Positions 9,596 through 18,200 of a stretch of 64,000 nucleotides of DNA are shown one piece after another. The stretch covers positions 152,544 to 216,543 of the forward strand of contig CAVVDT010000011.1 of the NCBI GenBank assembly GCA_963747005.1, read 5' to 3'. Source of the stretch: CAVVDT01 sp963747005. GTDB taxonomy: Bacteria; Pseudomonadota; Alphaproteobacteria; Rhizobiales; Aestuariivirgaceae. Both the position numbers and the translations under genes were made by a program. Below the pieces are notes generated by a model. That model was given only the letters and a program-made list of their open reading frames with translations, made no database searches and was not told the DNA's origin. Position 1 is the stretch's first letter, and the number at the start of each line of letters is the position of its first letter.

Positions 9596-10774
9596 CTACT
9601 GGTTGGCCTTCACGTCCACCTGCAAGAGGCTCATCAGCGTTGCCGGATCCTGGCCGGCCTGCATGAACTGCTCCACCTTGATCGGCGCCGGAGCGGCATC
9701 GACGCTGATGGAACCGGGGGCTGAGAGGAACGAGTTCACTGCCGCGATCACCTTGTTGGTGAAATCCTGGTTCTTCAGCGCGGTGAGGCTGATCTGTACC
9801 GTCGCCGCGGCCGTGGCGATGATCTGGGCGCGGTCCATCTTCTGGGCGGCGGCGAAGAAGTCGAGCAGCCGGTTGGTCAGCGAGGCATCGGAAAAGCCCA
9901 GCGACAACCCCGAGATGGTGATGCCGTTGGAAAGGGCGAGCAGCTTGTTCGGGTCCTCATTGCCCTTGCCCTTCTGCGCCTCTTCGACGAGGGCCATGGG
10001 GATGCCGGCGACGTTGCCGGCGATGCGGATGGTGCCCATGTCCTTGCCGGTCAGGCCGAAGTTCATGCTGAACGACAGCGATTCGGGCGTGAAGTCGAAC
10101 TTGACGGTCGAATCGGAGCTGAAGGCGAGCGAGGTGTAGCCCAGTTGCTTGAGCGGAACCTGGTCGCCGGCCATGGCGACAATGTTGTCGGGCACTGCCA
10201 GTTCCCCCAGCGTGACCCGCTGCGTGCCCTTGAACCCCCACGGGTCGCCCTCGAACGTCATGTGGATGTTCTTGATCGACAGGCTCTTGTCGGCGATGAG
10301 CACGACGACCTCCGGGATGGTCGTCTCGTTCGCCAGTGAAGAGGAGGCGAAGGCCTTTTGGAACGGGCTGGGATTTTCCGGCAGTGCATGCACGTAAAGC
10401 CCGCTCATGGTGATGGCGGGAATGGCCGCCACCATCTGGCCGGCGATCTTGAAGGTCATGCCCTTGTAGCTGGCATCGGCCACTTCAAAGCCCTTGCCCG
10501 GCATCTCGGTGACGCCCCTGAGGGTGATGCTTTCAGCATCGTACTGGAAATTCATGCCCTCGGGGTAGGCGAAGGAAAAGCCGTTGATGGTGATGGTGCC
10601 GTCGCTGCCGGTGTCGATGGACTTGTAGGTCGGCCGGATATTGACATTGAGCGCATAGGCATCGAGCAGCGTCTTCACCACCGGCGGCTCTTCCGCCCGG
10701 GCGGCAACCGAAAGCTGGGCGACAAGCGCCCCGGCGAACGACAGAGACACCACGAGACGACGAAGTGCGGTCAT
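9596..10774 (-). CDS. Secreted (periplasmic) protein of unknown function
   Basis: A 392-aa protein with a clear Sec signal peptide: basic n-region MTALRRL, hydrophobic core, and a likely cleavage after ARA near residue 27. The mature part is rich in beta-forming, glycine/threonine-containing stretches such as GTITINGFSFAY and NGITISGLSLGF, which recur roughly like internal repeats. This suggests a beta-helical or AsmA-like elongated fold. No catalytic motif is visible and no cysteine-based lipobox is present. It converges on aspS with 12 bases between stops. I do not recognise the family. Confidence 0.75.
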   Translation of the reverse strand: MTALRRLVVSLSFAGALVAQLSVAARAEEPPVVKTLLDAYALNVNIRPTYKSIDTGSDGTITINGFSFAYPEGMNFQYDAESITLRGVTEMPGKGFEVADASYKGMTFKIAGQMVAAIPAITMSGLYVHALPENPSPFQKAFASSSLANETTIPEVVVLIADKSLSIKNIHMTFEGDPWGFKGTQRVTLGELAVPDNIVAMAGDQVPLKQLGYTSLAFSSDSTVKFDFTPESLSFSMNFGLTGKDMGTIRIAGNVAGIPMALVEEAQKGKGNEDPNKLLALSNGITISGLSLGFSDASLTNRLLDFFAAAQKMDRAQIIATAAATVQISLTALKNQDFTNKVIAAVNSFLSAPGSISVDAAPAPIKVEQFMQAGQDPATLMSLLQVDVKANQ

Positions 10775-10924
10775 GACGCTGCTCTCCCTTTTAGGCGCGT
10801 GATGTCACATACTGCGATTAAAGCCCGATTTGGGCAATGGCATTTAAGGATGATACTTCGCCATTCATGCCATACTCGGCTATAGCTGAACAAAGCCTGG
10901 CGGTGACCGGGCAAGGGGGGACCA

Positions 10925-13210
10925 ATGCCGCGTATTGTGACCGACGATCTTAAAGAGAGCGCGTTGCGCTATCACCGCGCCGCGCCGGCCGGCAAGCTGG
11001 AGATCACGGCGACCAAGCCGTTGTCCAACCAGCGCGACCTGGCGCTTGCCTACTCGCCGGGCGTGGCCGCGGCCTGCCTCGCCATCGCCGACGATCCGCA
11101 AGAGATCGATACCTTGACGGCGCGGGCCAATCTTGTCGCCGTCATCACCAACGGCACCGCCGTGCTCGGCCTCGGCAATATCGGCCCCAAGGCCTCCAAG
11201 CCGGTGATGGAGGGCAAGGCGGTACTGTTCAAGAAATTCGCCGGCATCGATGTCTTCGATATCGAGGTCGATGCCAGCGACCCGGAACGCTTCTGCGATG
11301 TGGTGGCCGCCCTTGAGCCGACATTCGGCGGCATCAACCTGGAGGACATCAAGGGTCCTGAATGCTTCGAGATCGAGGCCTGCCTCAAGGAGCGCATGGG
11401 CATTCCCGTCTTCCACGACGATCAGCACGGCACCGCCATCATCGTCACCGCTGCCGTGCTCAACGCCATGGAACTGGCGGGCAAGAAGCTGCATGAGGTA
11501 AAGCTGGTGGCCTCCGGTGCCGGTGCCGCCGCCCTTGCCTGCCTCAACCTGCTGGTTGCGCTGGGCGTCAGGCGGGAGAATATCTGGGTCTCCGACATCG
11601 ACGGCGTGGTCTATGAGGGCCGCACCCAGTCCATGGACCGCTGGAAATCGACCTTTGCCCAGAAAACCGGGGCGCGCACCCTCACCGATATCATCGAAGG
11701 CGCCGACATCTTCCTGGGCCTTTCGGCCGGCGGCGTGCTCAAGCCGGAGATGGTGGCGAAGATGGCCGCCCAGCCGCTCATCATGGCGCTGGCCAACCCC
11801 AATCCCGAGATCGTGCCCGACGAGGCCCGCAAGGTCAGGCCCGATGCCATGATCTGCACCGGTCGCTCGGATTATCCCAACCAGGTCAACAACGTTTTGT
11901 GCTTTCCCTACATTTTTCGCGGGGCGCTGGATGTCGGTGCCACCGCCATCAACGAGGAAATGAAGCTGGCCGCCGTCAAGGCCATCGCCGCGCTCGCCCA
12001 CGAGGCGCCTTCCGATGTGGCCGAAAGGGCCTATGGCGGTGATGTCCGGGTCTTCGGGCTTGAATCCCTCATTCCCACCCCCTTCGACCAGCGCCTTATC
12101 CTGCGCATTGCTCCCGCCGTTGCCCGCGCCGCCATGGAATCGGGCGTGGCACGCCGGCCGATCGGGGATTTTCAGGCCTACGAGGAACGCCTCAACCGGC
12201 TGGTGTTCCGCTCCGGCTTCGTCATGAAGCCGGTGTTCAACCGCGCCCGCGACAATCTCAAGCGTATTGCTTACGCCGACGGCGAGGACGAGCGCATTCT
12301 GCGTGCCGCCGCCGCCATCCTTCAGGACAAGGTCGCCATCCCGGTCCTCATCGGTCGTCCCGAGGTGATCGAAACTCGTATCGAGCGCTATGGCCTGTCG
12401 ATCAAGCCGGGCCGCGACTTCGAACTGATCAACCCCCAGGACGATCCGCGCTACCGCGACTACGTGGACACCTACCTCGCGCGCACCTGCCGAAAGGGTG
12501 TCACCCCCGACACCGCCCGCACCCTGGTGCGCACCAACTCCACGGTGATTGCCGCCGTCGCGGTGGAGCGCGGCGATGCCGATGCGATGCTGTGCGGCCT
12601 CGACGGGCGCTTCAACCGCCATCTCGATATCATCCGTGACATCCTCGGCCTCGCTCCCGGCGTGCGCGAACTCTCCACGGTCTCCATGGCCATCCTCAAT
12701 CGCGGTTTCTATTTCTTCGCCGATACCTATGTGACCCCGGATCCTCGACCTGAAGACATTGTCGACCTGACCCGTTTGACCGCGACGACGGTTGCGCGTT
12801 TCGGCATCACACCCAAGGTGGCGCTCCTGTCGCATTCCAATTTCGGCTCTTCGCCTGACCAGAGCGCCGCCAAGATGCGCCGGGCGCTGCAGATCCTGCA
12901 CGGCGACTATCCCGAACTCGAGGTGGAAGGCGAGATGCAGGGTGACGTGGCGCTCGATGCCGAACTGCGCCACCGGCTGTTTCCCCAGTCGCGCCTCAAG
13001 GACGAGGCCAACGTCTTCATCATGCCCAACCTCGATGCCGCCAACATCGCCTATAACCTGGTGAAGTCGCTGGGCGACGCCACTCCCGTCGGCCCCATCC
13101 TGGTCGGCGTGAGGAAGCCCGCCCACATCCTTACCCCGTCGGTGACGGTGCGCGGCGTCGTCAACATGACGGCCATCGCCGCGGTCGACGCGCAGGGCAG
13201 GGGGGAGTGA
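10925..13210 (+). CDS. maeB: NADP-dependent malic enzyme with phosphotransacetylase-like domain
   Basis: Oxidatively decarboxylates malate to pyruvate, supplying NADPH. The 761-aa length is typical of the MaeB hybrid type. Residues about 1-430 are the malic domain (TKPLSNQRDLALAYSPGVA, then VFHDDQHGTAI, then an NAD(P)-binding Rossmann region with GAGAAALA). Residues about 440-760 are a phosphate acetyl/butyryltransferase-like domain that is regulatory in known MaeB proteins and lacks independent activity. The ATG at 10925 follows a GGGGGGA ribosome-site-like run. It is transcribed alone and lies upstream of the TPR/glycan operon. Confidence 0.95.
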   Translation: MPRIVTDDLKESALRYHRAAPAGKLEITATKPLSNQRDLALAYSPGVAAACLAIADDPQEIDTLTARANLVAVITNGTAVLGLGNIGPKASKPVMEGKAVLFKKFAGIDVFDIEVDASDPERFCDVVAALEPTFGGINLEDIKGPECFEIEACLKERMGIPVFHDDQHGTAIIVTAAVLNAMELAGKKLHEVKLVASGAGAAALACLNLLVALGVRRENIWVSDIDGVVYEGRTQSMDRWKSTFAQKTGARTLTDIIEGADIFLGLSAGGVLKPEMVAKMAAQPLIMALANPNPEIVPDEARKVRPDAMICTGRSDYPNQVNNVLCFPYIFRGALDVGATAINEEMKLAAVKAIAALAHEAPSDVAERAYGGDVRVFGLESLIPTPFDQRLILRIAPAVARAAMESGVARRPIGDFQAYEERLNRLVFRSGFVMKPVFNRARDNLKRIAYADGEDERILRAAAAILQDKVAIPVLIGRPEVIETRIERYGLSIKPGRDFELINPQDDPRYRDYVDTYLARTCRKGVTPDTARTLVRTNSTVIAAVAVERGDADAMLCGLDGRFNRHLDIIRDILGLAPGVRELSTVSMAILNRGFYFFADTYVTPDPRPEDIVDLTRLTATTVARFGITPKVALLSHSNFGSSPDQSAAKMRRALQILHGDYPELEVEGEMQGDVALDAELRHRLFPQSRLKDEANVFIMPNLDAANIAYNLVKSLGDATPVGPILVGVRKPAHILTPSVTVRGVVNMTAIAAVDAQGRGE

Positions 13211-13262
13211 AGGGTGAGCGCCGTTGGGTCCTGAACCTGGTGAATGAATGGGTAGAGTAAAT

Positions 13263-14981
13263 ATGAGCACCGCCCCTGAAGACGCACCGGATGAAGCTTT
13301 TTTGCGCACGTCCGCGCGTATCAAGGACCAGAAAGCCGACGCCTTGTTCGAAAGCTTGCTGGAAGGAAATGGCGGGAATTTTGCCGTCGTCAAATTCTAT
13401 GGCATCCACAGGTATGTTCTGGGCGACCACGCCGCCGCCGTTCGCCATTTGCAGCGCGCTCGCGACCTGGACGGCGCCGACAGGGAGTGCCTGCTCTATC
13501 TGATGCGGGCGCTGCATGCCGGCACCCGGAAAGATGAAGCCGGCCGCGTCGCCGAGGCGATCCTCGATATCGATCCGGGCAATGCCGAGGCCATGCGGCT
13601 TCTGGCCCGCCATCACCTCGCGGCCAGGCAATGGAACGAAGCGCTCATCATGTGGCGCCGCATTGCTGAAAACGCCGCGAACGATCACGAGGCGGCCTTG
13701 CAGATCGCGCGCCTGGCCTGGCGCCTCGAAGACTTCGACCTGGCCGAGACCTCTTCCAGGGCCATGCTGGCGATACAGCCGGACAATTTCGAGTGTCTCG
13801 ACATCTGCGTGAAGGCGCTTCATAGAGCGCGGCGATATGGCGAAATGGCCGAACTGCTGCCGCAATACGCGCGCCGGGACTGGGACAACGCCGTCAAATT
13901 CCTCGACAACCTCGATGCCGCCGAGGTCTTCCAGCCGCTGGCCGAAGCCCTTGCCGCGCTGGTGCGGGTCACGCCGCCCCTGGAGGCGGCCGTCGACTGG
14001 GCCTCGCGTTTCGAGTTTCGCTGCCTCGCCGATGCCGTGGCGCTCGAATTGCGCGAGGATGACATTGGCGCAGCGGCCCTCTATCGCGCCGTTCTGACCA
14101 TCAGCCCCGAAAACCGCGAGGCAAAGAGCTCTCTCGAGCGGCTGAAGCGGAATGTCACCCTGTCGCTGCGCGAGGCGCAAAAGGACAATCGGCCTGAGGA
14201 CATCGTAAGGGCCTCGGGAGAACTGCTGCGTCTCGATCCGGGATCGGACGAGGCACATTTCGCCCTCGGCCGCCTTCACCTTATGCAAGGCGAACACGAA
14301 CAGGCCCTGGGGCATCTGCGCGAGGCTGTGGCGGCAAGCCCGGAAAATGTCTGGTATCAGCTCAACTATGGGCGCGCGGCGTTGAACTGCAAGCAGTATG
14401 GCGACGCGCTCGGCGCCTTCGCGATGATCGAAGGGGCCGCAGGCAACGTCAATCCGGCCTATCGCAGCGAAGCCGTGAAATCGATCGAGCGCATCAACCG
14501 GGTGGCCATGGCGGAGGCGCGCAAGCGGATCGCAGATCATCGCTTTACGCGGGCCGCGCAGTTGCTCGACATCGCGCAGCAGGCCGGCAAGGATAGCGGC
14601 GAAGTCGATGCGTTGCGCGATACGCTGCAGCGGCGGATGTATTCCGACGTCTCGTCGCAATACCGGGAGAATGCCGAAAATTCCCTGGGTGCGGTCGAGG
14701 CGTTTCTCGCCCTGTTTCCCGACGAGCAGCGTGCGCTGGTGATGCATGGCCGGTTGGCGATGCAGAACCGCGATTTCCAGGCGGCGCTGCAAAGCTGGGA
14801 ACGTGCCGCCGCGGGCGCGCCCGACGATGCCCACTTTCACCTGCAGATTGCGCGCTGCCACAACTGGCTGAAGTCACCCGCTGCGGCCGCTGCCGCCGCT
14901 CAAAAGGCATTGCAATGCGATCCGGACCTGCAAGAGGCCAGGTCGATCGTCGACAACTTCAAGGCCCCGCAGGACGTCTGA
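13263..14981 (+). CDS. Tetratricopeptide-repeat protein
   Basis: A roughly 572-aa soluble protein composed almost entirely of TPR-like helix pairs, for example AHFALGRLHLMQGEHEQALG and LEDFDLAETSSRAMLAIQPDN, with the usual A/G/Y/P spacing. No enzymatic domain or signal peptide is visible. ATG 13248 and ATG 13263 are both in frame; 13263 is preferred because GGTAGAG lies just before it. It is the first gene of a + strand series in which later TPR units are fused directly to glycosyltransferases, which suggests a scaffolding role for a glycan-assembly machine. That role is inference from context. Confidence 0.7.
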   Translation: MSTAPEDAPDEAFLRTSARIKDQKADALFESLLEGNGGNFAVVKFYGIHRYVLGDHAAAVRHLQRARDLDGADRECLLYLMRALHAGTRKDEAGRVAEAILDIDPGNAEAMRLLARHHLAARQWNEALIMWRRIAENAANDHEAALQIARLAWRLEDFDLAETSSRAMLAIQPDNFECLDICVKALHRARRYGEMAELLPQYARRDWDNAVKFLDNLDAAEVFQPLAEALAALVRVTPPLEAAVDWASRFEFRCLADAVALELREDDIGAAALYRAVLTISPENREAKSSLERLKRNVTLSLREAQKDNRPEDIVRASGELLRLDPGSDEAHFALGRLHLMQGEHEQALGHLREAVAASPENVWYQLNYGRAALNCKQYGDALGAFAMIEGAAGNVNPAYRSEAVKSIERINRVAMAEARKRIADHRFTRAAQLLDIAQQAGKDSGEVDALRDTLQRRMYSDVSSQYRENAENSLGAVEAFLALFPDEQRALVMHGRLAMQNRDFQAALQSWERAAAGAPDDAHFHLQIARCHNWLKSPAAAAAAAQKALQCDPDLQEARSIVDNFKAPQDV

Positions 14982-14991
14982 TGCATCAGTG

Positions 14992-16191
14992 ATGGCCACA
15001 AGCGAAAGCACATGCGAGATGAACCGGGTCAGCCCCATGGCCGCAACCGCACCGCCGCTCACACCGCAGCGGCTGCGCGATCTGGCGCAAACCCATTTTC
15101 GTGCCGGGCGCCTGAACGAAGCTCTCGAATGCCTCGATCTGGCCGAGCGCGACCGGCCGGCCTCCCCGGGCGCGCTCAAGCTGCGCATGCTGGTGCTCAT
15201 CAAATCGGGCAGGCCGGACGAGGCCGGCATGCTTCTGCCGCGGCTCCTGGCGGTCAAGCGTGATGACGAGGCCTGGCAGCGCAGCCTGGCACGGATGGCC
15301 GTCAGGTTGCGGGACTGGCAGGTAGCGGGCGATGCCTGGTCGAAAGTCCGCCAACATGATCCCGCCGATGAAGAAGCTATGCGCGGCCTGCTGCGCGTCC
15401 ACCAGGCACGCGGCGAGCACTCCATGGTGCTTGAGGCCGTCGAGGCCCTGTCCGGAACGGCCTCGCCTCCATCGGACCTGGAGCAGGCAAGGGCGGGCGC
15501 CCATGTCGGGCTCGGGCAGCTTCACCGCGCCCTGGAACTGGTGCGCCGGCTGCTCGTTGCGGATCGCGAACGCACCATTGTCTGGCTCGATGGTCTCGAT
15601 GGCCCGTGGTGGATACTGATCAAGGTTCAGGCACTGATGGCCGATGAACTTGCGCCCGATCCCGGTGCCCGGCGGCTGCGGCTGCTGGCCGCCAGTCTGG
15701 CCAGGGGGTTCGATGCGGAAATCCGCAAGGACTGGATCGCCGCCTATGCCGCCTTTCGCGCTGCCACCATTGCCGATGGAGCCAATCCCGATGCCAGCGA
15801 CGGGCTGAGACGCATCCATACCCAACTGGTCCCGCTTTTGTCGTCGCCAGGGTCGCCGCAGATCGACGTGGCGGATGCCCTCGGCGCCGTGTTTTGCGAC
15901 GACGAGCTTGCGGCACAATGGGAACCCGTCTTGCACCGCCTGGTGCACGAGAGCGACTGGCCGACCGCCCGCCGGCGCCTGAGCGAAGCCCTGCCGCCGC
16001 GCCTGGTTCCCGCCGTGTCGGCCGCGGTAGGCCGGACCGCGCTGTTGAAGTTCAAGCAAGGCGACCCGGACAGCCGCCACTACAGCGAACTGCACATGGC
16101 GATCGACGGGCACGACCTGAAGATCAAGACGATTGACACCCTGTTGCGCCTGAAGCGGTGGTGGCGCGGTGACGGGCCGGTGCCGGATTGA
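14992..16191 (+). CDS. Tetratricopeptide-repeat protein
   Basis: A 399-aa protein starting 10 bp after the previous stop (GTG 14989 is an alternative start, one codon earlier). The N-terminal half contains TPR-like units (LAQTHFRAGRLNEALECLDLAERDRP). The C-terminal part (about residues 225-400) is helical and not recognisably TPR. It ends in a conserved-looking block with SDWPTARRRLSEALPPRL and a basic tail. No catalytic motif is visible. Position and composition tie it to the adjacent TPR and glycosyltransferase genes. Function unknown. Confidence 0.65.
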   Translation: MATSESTCEMNRVSPMAATAPPLTPQRLRDLAQTHFRAGRLNEALECLDLAERDRPASPGALKLRMLVLIKSGRPDEAGMLLPRLLAVKRDDEAWQRSLARMAVRLRDWQVAGDAWSKVRQHDPADEEAMRGLLRVHQARGEHSMVLEAVEALSGTASPPSDLEQARAGAHVGLGQLHRALELVRRLLVADRERTIVWLDGLDGPWWILIKVQALMADELAPDPGARRLRLLAASLARGFDAEIRKDWIAAYAAFRAATIADGANPDASDGLRRIHTQLVPLLSSPGSPQIDVADALGAVFCDDELAAQWEPVLHRLVHESDWPTARRRLSEALPPRLVPAVSAAVGRTALLKFKQGDPDSRHYSELHMAIDGHDLKIKTIDTLLRLKRWWRGDGPVPD

Positions 16192-16277
16192 GCGAGGCCT
16201 CAGTCGCGGGCGAGCATTGGCGCTGGCAGCCTGCCGCTATACAATGATGCAGCGCGAGGGCGTTCAGAGGTTGAGTG

Positions 16278-18200
16278 ATGTGTGGCATTGCAGGCGTATT
16301 GCTGCGCTCCGGCGCGCTTCCCGACGACGAGGTCGTTGCCCGGGTCGCCGCCATGATCGCCCAGGTGGCGCATCGTGGCCCCGACGGTTCTGGCGTCAAG
16401 CTGGCGGGTGAGGCCGGCCTCGGACACCGCCGCCTGTCGATCATCGATCTCAATGCCCGCGCCTCCCAGCCCATGTCGACAGCCGATGAAATGTTGTGGG
16501 TGGTCTTCAACGGCGAGATCTACAACTTCATCGACCTGCGGCGCGAACTGGAGCAGGCAGGCGCGGTGTTCCGCACTACCAGCGACACCGAAGTCCTGCT
16601 GCACGGCTGGCGCGTGTGGGGCGAGGGCCTGGTGGCACGGCTGCGCGGCATGTTCGCCTTTGCCCTGTGGGATCAACCCAACCGGACCATGCTCCTGGCG
16701 CGCGATCGCTTCGGCAAGAAGCCGTTGTGTTATGCCGAGCATCCCGAAGGGCTGCTTTTCGCCTCGGAGATCAAGTCGCTGCTGGAATGGCCGGGCCTTG
16801 CCCGCGAGGTCGATCTCGAGGTCATCCACAACTATCTCACCTTCGGTTACTGCATCGCCAGCAAGTCCGCCTTTGCCGGGGTGCGCAAGCTGCCGCCGGC
16901 GCACTATCTTGTCGCCACGCCCGGACGCCCGCCGCGGCTCGAGCGCTATTGGCGTCTCGCCGAGGTCGATCCGAGGCTTGGCAAGCGTTCGCGCAAGTCG
17001 CTGGCGGGCGAATTGATCGAGCGGCTCGACGATGCGATCCGCTGCCGGCTGGTATCGGATGTACCGCTCGGCGCCTTCCTGTCGGGCGGTGTCGATTCCT
17101 CCGGCGTGGTGGCGCGCATGTCGACGATGATGAGCGAACCGGTCAAGACGTTCAGCGTCGGCTTCGATATCGATGGCTATGACGAGACGCCGTTTGCCGA
17201 AACGGTCGCCCGGCGCTATGGCACCGACCACCGCGCCTTCACGATGGACTATGGTCTGGTGCGCGAACTGCCGCGCCTCATCTGGCACTATGGCGAGCCC
17301 TATGCCGATTCATCCGCGCTCGTCACCTATGCGCTGGCCCGCGAGATCAGGAAGCATGTGACCGTGGCGCTCACCGGCGACGGCGGTGACGAGATGTTCC
17401 TTGGCTATCTCCGCTACCATCGCTTTCGCGAGTTGCTGGGCTCGCTCAATGGCAGGGCGGGTCCTTCCATGCCCTACAGGCAACTCCTCAGCCCCGACCA
17501 GCCGTGGCGCATTCGCGACTATTATGTCCGACGCATCGCCACATTCCGCGACGAACACAAGCAGGCGGGTTATGGCGCCAACCTGGTCGACCAGCTCTTC
17601 TGCACCTCCGCCGACCGCATCGGTTCCACCCTGGAGGCTGCCAACGACGACGATGCCATCGATCGCGCCGCGCGCGCCGAGACCGGCTTCTATCTGCCCG
17701 ACGATCTTCTGGTGAAGGCCGACGTCGCCACCATGGCCGCTTCGCTTGAAGGTCGCAGCCCCTTCCTCGACCATGAACTGGCCGACTGGGCGGCGAGCCT
17801 GCCGCAGCGGGCGAGGGTTTTCGAGCGCGCCGGCCAGCCCGAGATGAAGGCCCTCTTGAAGTTTGCACTCGAACCTCACCTGCCCGAGGACCTGCTGTAT
17901 CGCCGGAAGCAGGGCTTTTCGGTGCCGGTAAAGCATTGGATGCGCCACGAGATCCGCGACTTCATGACCGATGTGCTGACCAGCGCGAAGTTCCGCCAGC
18001 GCGGCCTGTTCACCCCGGCCTATGTCGAGCACATGATGACCCGGCACTTTGCCAGCCAGGAAGATCACGGCACACGGCTGTGGGCGCTTTTGTGCCTCGA
18101 ATTGTGGTTCCAGACCTTCATGGACAGGCGCCAGCCCGGGCCTCTGGAGATCGACGTCATGGCGCCGGGCATTGAGTCCCGGTTCAGTTACGCAAGTTGA
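16278..18200 (+). CDS. asnB: Glutamine-dependent asparagine synthase-family amidotransferase
   Basis: An ATP-dependent amidotransferase of 640 aa. The start must be ATG 16278 because the catalytic Cys2 (M-C-G-I-A-G) has to be N-terminal; the GTG three bases earlier would bury it. The class II glutaminase domain shows LGHRRLSIIDL and VFNGEIYNF. The synthetase domain shows the pyrophosphatase loop SGGVDSS from about residue 269 and later LTGDGGDEMFLGY. It lies inside a sugar operon, one base overlapping the next gene and upstream of a TviB/WbpO-type UDP-sugar dehydrogenase. Amidation of an aminouronic acid, as proposed for WbpS in Pseudomonas O-antigen, is therefore at least as likely as free asparagine synthesis. 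Confidence 0.9.
   Translation: MCGIAGVLLRSGALPDDEVVARVAAMIAQVAHRGPDGSGVKLAGEAGLGHRRLSIIDLNARASQPMSTADEMLWVVFNGEIYNFIDLRRELEQAGAVFRTTSDTEVLLHGWRVWGEGLVARLRGMFAFALWDQPNRTMLLARDRFGKKPLCYAEHPEGLLFASEIKSLLEWPGLAREVDLEVIHNYLTFGYCIASKSAFAGVRKLPPAHYLVATPGRPPRLERYWRLAEVDPRLGKRSRKSLAGELIERLDDAIRCRLVSDVPLGAFLSGGVDSSGVVARMSTMMSEPVKTFSVGFDIDGYDETPFAETVARRYGTDHRAFTMDYGLVRELPRLIWHYGEPYADSSALVTYALAREIRKHVTVALTGDGGDEMFLGYLRYHRFRELLGSLNGRAGPSMPYRQLLSPDQPWRIRDYYVRRIATFRDEHKQAGYGANLVDQLFCTSADRIGSTLEAANDDDAIDRAARAETGFYLPDDLLVKADVATMAASLEGRSPFLDHELADWAASLPQRARVFERAGQPEMKALLKFALEPHLPEDLLYRRKQGFSVPVKHWMRHEIRDFMTDVLTSAKFRQRGLFTPAYVEHMMTRHFASQEDHGTRLWALLCLELWFQTFMDRRQPGPLEIDVMAPGIESRFSYAS

Noticed and set aside
10880..13393. 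837-codon frame antisense to maeB
   Set aside because: Mirror of the maeB codon pattern, rich in G, H and D without domain structure.
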